From NCBI GenBank assembly GCA_902783535.1, contig CACZRJ010000195.1, forward strand, positions 1-6,395: DNA of 6,395 bases. The letters run 5' to 3'. The notes under the pieces are model-generated. The model was not told the DNA's origin and did no database searches. It worked only from the letters and a program-made list of their open reading frames with translations. Shown here in pieces: positions 4,050-6,395 of the stretch (within the stretch, counting starts at the first letter, position 1; every line of letters begins with the position of its first letter). Both the position numbers and the translations under genes were made by a program. The stretch is from an uncultured Ruminococcus sp. GTDB taxonomy: Bacteria > Bacillota > Clostridia > Oscillospirales > CAG-382.

Positions 4050-6395
4050 ATGGAATCTGTCAGACGCCCGCTCAGCAAGCACCACCCGCTCGTCATCCTT
4101 CTTTCGCTTGTCCTTCTGGCTTCCGTCCTCCCGGCCGGCCTGATGACCGCATCCGCCGGAACGACGACGGTCACCGCTTCCGGCGTGAACATGGCCAGAG
4201 GCGAAGGACAGCTGATCATCTATACCCCGGACTACGGAACGACGACCCAGACGAACGAATGGGGCTTCGAAGCCGCCGTCGGCGCGGACCACAAGGTCAT
4301 TTCCGTCGGGGGCAACAATACGGCCATTCCCGCGGGCGGATTCGTCCTTTCCGGACACGACACGGAAGTCAACGTCGGAATGAAGACATGGATCCGCGAG
4401 AACGTCAAGGTCGGCCAGTACGTCTACTACAATGCCGTTTCCCTCGTCGTCACCGTCACAGACGAAAAGATGTCCGACGGGGACAGCGCCTTCTATTCCG
4501 TCAGCCACGCCGTGACGGGCACGAACGTGATCCGCGGCGAGGACATGATGGTCGTCTACATGCCGACGAAAGGAAAGACGACCGGCACGAACGAATACGG
4601 ATGCGAAGTCACCGTCAAGGACGGGCTCGTGACGTTCGTCGGAGGGAACGACTCTGCGATCCCCGCGACCGGATTCGTCGTCTCCGGGCACAACGAGGCG
4701 GGCGACTGGCTGAAAAAGCAGGTCAAGATCGGCATGAGCTGCGTCTACGACCAGGCCGCCAAAACGGTCACCTTCACGATGGACGACAAGTCCCTCCTCG
4801 CCGGACTGGAAAACAGCATGAACGCGGCGAAGGAGGAAATGGAGGACGCGAAAGCCTCCTACCTGTTCATGGACTACGGCGCTTTCGGCGAAGCGTTTCA
4901 GTCCATCAAGTCGGATCTCGACAAAGCGGCAGCCGCGTACAAGAAAAGCAAGGACACGAACGCGCTCGTGGACGAATGCGACCGGCTGCGCGACAGGATC
5001 TCCGATCTCCGTCATTCCGTCTCCGAAAGCGTCACCGTCCAGTACCGCGCCGCGTGGCTCCGTCCGTCGCAGTCCAGCGCTTCCGAAGTCGACGCGTTCG
5101 TCGATCAGCTTCACCGGAGCGGTATCAACACCGTCTGCGTGGAAGGCATCTTCGACAGCACGGTCATCATGAACGTTCCGGACGACAGCCTGTTCACGCA
5201 CAATCCGAAATTCTCCTACGACGTCCTGCAGGCCTACGTTGACGCATGCCGCAAGCGGGACATGGAATGCCACCTCTGGATGTCCATCTGCCACATCAGC
5301 ACGATCTCCGGAACGAACTACACGAAAAGCCTCGCCCGGAAGAAGCCGGAGTGGCTGAGCAAAAACAATATCGGAACGTTCCAGAACGAGAACAATTTCC
5401 TGATGATCGATCCCGCGAACAAGGAAGCGAGAGACTATCTGATCTCCTTCTACAAATACATCGTCAAAAACTACGACATCGACGGATTCGAACTGGACTA
5501 CATCCGCTACTGCGACAACGGAACTTACGACTTCGGCTACACCGACGCCGCGTTCGAAGGATTCCAGAAGGCCTACAACACGGATGTCAAGCCGAAATAC
5601 GACACGAAAGCGTCCTACTGGAACGACTGGGTCCAGTACCGCTGCGACTGCATCAGCGGATTCGTCAAGGACATCGCCTCCGCATTGAAAAAAGCCCGTC
5701 CGGGGATCGTGATCGCCGCTGACGTCGTCCCGAACCCGACCATCGGAAAGAACAGAAACTATCAGGACTACATGGTCTGGGTCAAAAACGGCTGGATCGA
5801 TCTGCTGCATCCGATGGCCTACGGAGACGGATTCGACGCGCACATCTCCTCGCAGGTCCGCGAAGGCGGCACGCTCTGCGCCGTCGCGGTCGGTCTCGGC
5901 GTCTTCGAAAGCACACTCGGCGCGGAAGACATGGTGGAGCAGGCGATCCGCGACAACCGGCTGTCCACCCTCGGCGACGTCTATTTCGAAGCGTCCTCCT
6001 ACCTGAAGGATCAGGCGGGCGAAGCGCTTCTGAAAACCGTTTACAGGAACGAAGCGGTCACGCCTTTCCGCGACAGAGACAAAGCGCTCAAAGCTGCGCT
6101 CGCGTATCTGCTGGAGCATGCCGAAAAGGTCATCCTGCCGAACGGCGGCATGACGGAATCGGAATTCAAGACGCTTTCCGACGCGGTCGGAGCCGCGTCC
6201 GAATCCGTCTCCGGCGGCCGCGTCAAAGGCGAACTGATGAAGGAACTGAACACCGTCGTCCGGAAGCTGGAAGACAAAAAAGCCTACGCGGCACTGAACA
6301 AGGACCTTACCCGCGCGGCGATGATCACGACCGTCATGGAGAAATGCGGCTGGTCGGATCTGTATACCGATCCCGATCCGTCGGAAGTCTCCGAA
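4050..6395 (+). CDS. Second secreted GHL10-family glycoside hydrolase paralogue, 3'-truncated by the window
   Basis: An open frame of 782 codons with no stop before the window ends, so the C-terminus is missing. It repeats the upstream gene's plan: Sec signal peptide (Arg5, Arg6, Lys10, hydrophobic 14-31, cleavage expected after TASA at 36), two beta modules (46-140 and 158-246), a helical, charged linker (250-325), the GHL10-like barrel (331-664) and a helical region (668-755). Barrel landmarks match the paralogue: QYRAAWLRP (331-339), CHLWM (407-411), MIDP (452-455), YDIDGFELDYIRYC (475-488), W527/R531, AADVV (556-560) and DLLHPMAYG (584-592). Asp483 and Asp558 correspond to Asp463 and Asp536 of the upstream protein. 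The two proteins are clearly homologous but strongly diverged, so this is an old duplication and the substrates may differ. The window stops near the position equivalent to residue 755 of the paralogue, so about 110 residues, possibly including a dockerin, are inferred to be missing. The start has a well-spaced AAAGGA site. Confidence 0.88.
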   Translation, partial: MESVRRPLSKHHPLVILLSLVLLASVLPAGLMTASAGTTTVTASGVNMARGEGQLIIYTPDYGTTTQTNEWGFEAAVGADHKVISVGGNNTAIPAGGFVLSGHDTEVNVGMKTWIRENVKVGQYVYYNAVSLVVTVTDEKMSDGDSAFYSVSHAVTGTNVIRGEDMMVVYMPTKGKTTGTNEYGCEVTVKDGLVTFVGGNDSAIPATGFVVSGHNEAGDWLKKQVKIGMSCVYDQAAKTVTFTMDDKSLLAGLENSMNAAKEEMEDAKASYLFMDYGAFGEAFQSIKSDLDKAAAAYKKSKDTNALVDECDRLRDRISDLRHSVSESVTVQYRAAWLRPSQSSASEVDAFVDQLHRSGINTVCVEGIFDSTVIMNVPDDSLFTHNPKFSYDVLQAYVDACRKRDMECHLWMSICHISTISGTNYTKSLARKKPEWLSKNNIGTFQNENNFLMIDPANKEARDYLISFYKYIVKNYDIDGFELDYIRYCDNGTYDFGYTDAAFEGFQKAYNTDVKPKYDTKASYWNDWVQYRCDCISGFVKDIASALKKARPGIVIAADVVPNPTIGKNRNYQDYMVWVKNGWIDLLHPMAYGDGFDAHISSQVREGGTLCAVAVGLGVFESTLGAEDMVEQAIRDNRLSTLGDVYFEASSYLKDQAGEALLKTVYRNEAVTPFRDRDKALKAALAYLLEHAEKVILPNGGMTESEFKTLSDAVGAASESVSGGRVKGELMKELNTVVRKLEDKKAYAALNKDLTRAAMITTVMEKCGWSDLYTDPDPSEVSE
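4185..4469 (+). repeat. Beta-rich module, copy 3 (second GHL10 protein, residues 46-140)
   Basis: Carries N47..R50, LIIYTPDYGTTTQTNEWG (55-72), SVGGNNTAIPAGG (85-97), FVLSGHD (98-104) and a closing SLVVTVT strand (131-137). The last residue of SGHG is Asp, and a short insertion (VNVGM, 107-111) lies before the Trp at 114. The signal peptide ends about nine residues earlier, so this module is the mature N-terminus. Confidence 0.8.
4521..4787 (+). repeat. Beta-rich module, copy 4 (second GHL10 protein, residues 158-246)
   Basis: Carries N159..R162, MMVVYMPTKGKTTGTNEYG (166-184), FVGGNDSAIPATG (196-208), FVVSGHN (209-215), W220 and a closing KTVTF strand (238-242). The Trp of TNEWG is Tyr and the last residue of SGHG is Asn, making it the most diverged of the four at these conserved positions. 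Confidence 0.78.
5040..6041 (+). other. GHL10/DUF187-like TIM-barrel domain of the second GHL10 protein
   Basis: Residues 331-664, with the same ordered motifs as the upstream barrel. Differences sit near the expected active-site face: YIRYC instead of YIRYP, AADVV instead of SADVG, and SICHISTISGT (412-422) where the paralogue has PNMYCGNYADRG. The KASYW and HPMAYG segments are the best conserved between the two barrels. Confidence 0.8.

Noticed and set aside
4259..5242. 327-codon plus-strand open frame overlapping the second GHL10 gene
   Set aside because: Extremely Arg-rich shadow frame; the gene's own frame from 4050 encodes the modules and barrel.
4011..6119. 702-codon minus-strand open frame
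   Set aside because: Same explanation: in-register shadow of the second GHL10 gene, with repetitive V/D/R-rich translation and no motif.
1..6395. tRNA, rRNA, CRISPR array, insertion sequence or attachment site
   Set aside because: Nearly every base is in three protein-coding frames; I saw no direct-repeat/spacer pattern, no transposase motif and no terminal inverted repeats.

Overview
The window is GC-rich and completely coding on the + strand. It holds three consecutive genes: a 5'-truncated type-B carboxylesterase, a complete secreted GHL10 (DUF187/PF02638-like) TIM-barrel protein with a C-terminal dockerin-like segment, and a second, 3'-truncated paralogue of that protein. The gaps between genes are 3 and 28 bases, with no terminator or promoter in them, so the three are most likely one transcript. 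Standard code is used: TGA and TAA act as stops and TGG encodes Trp. The dockerin-type repeat with its DYL..K(R/K).(V)L signature, the Sec signal peptides, the AAAGGA ribosome binding site and the tandem large secreted glycosidase-like proteins fit an uncultured GC-rich Clostridia-type Firmicute from a gut or rumen-like habitat. This taxonomic guess is an inference.

Layout. Bases 2-1414: esterase, already open at the window edge, with complete Ser-Glu-His triad. Bases 1418-4021: 867-residue protein built as signal peptide, two copies of a roughly 90-residue beta-rich module (TNEWG ... IPAGG(F/Y)V(V/L)S.HG), a helical linker, the GHL10 barrel, a second helical region, a short beta segment, and a dockerin-like pair whose second calcium loop is degenerate. 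Bases 4050-6395: 782 residues of a protein with the same architecture, running off the 3' edge before any dockerin would be reached.

Working picture: an exported set acting on a glycan, with two diverged barrel enzymes (glycan cleavage inferred from the family) beside an esterase that could remove ester substituents or act on side groups. The closest characterised relative of the barrel family that I know is E. coli DigH, a hydrolase of peptide-free peptidoglycan glycan strands, so a cell-wall substrate is as plausible as a dietary polysaccharide. The most interesting item is the N-terminal module, present four times in two neighbouring genes, which I cannot assign to a named binding domain.
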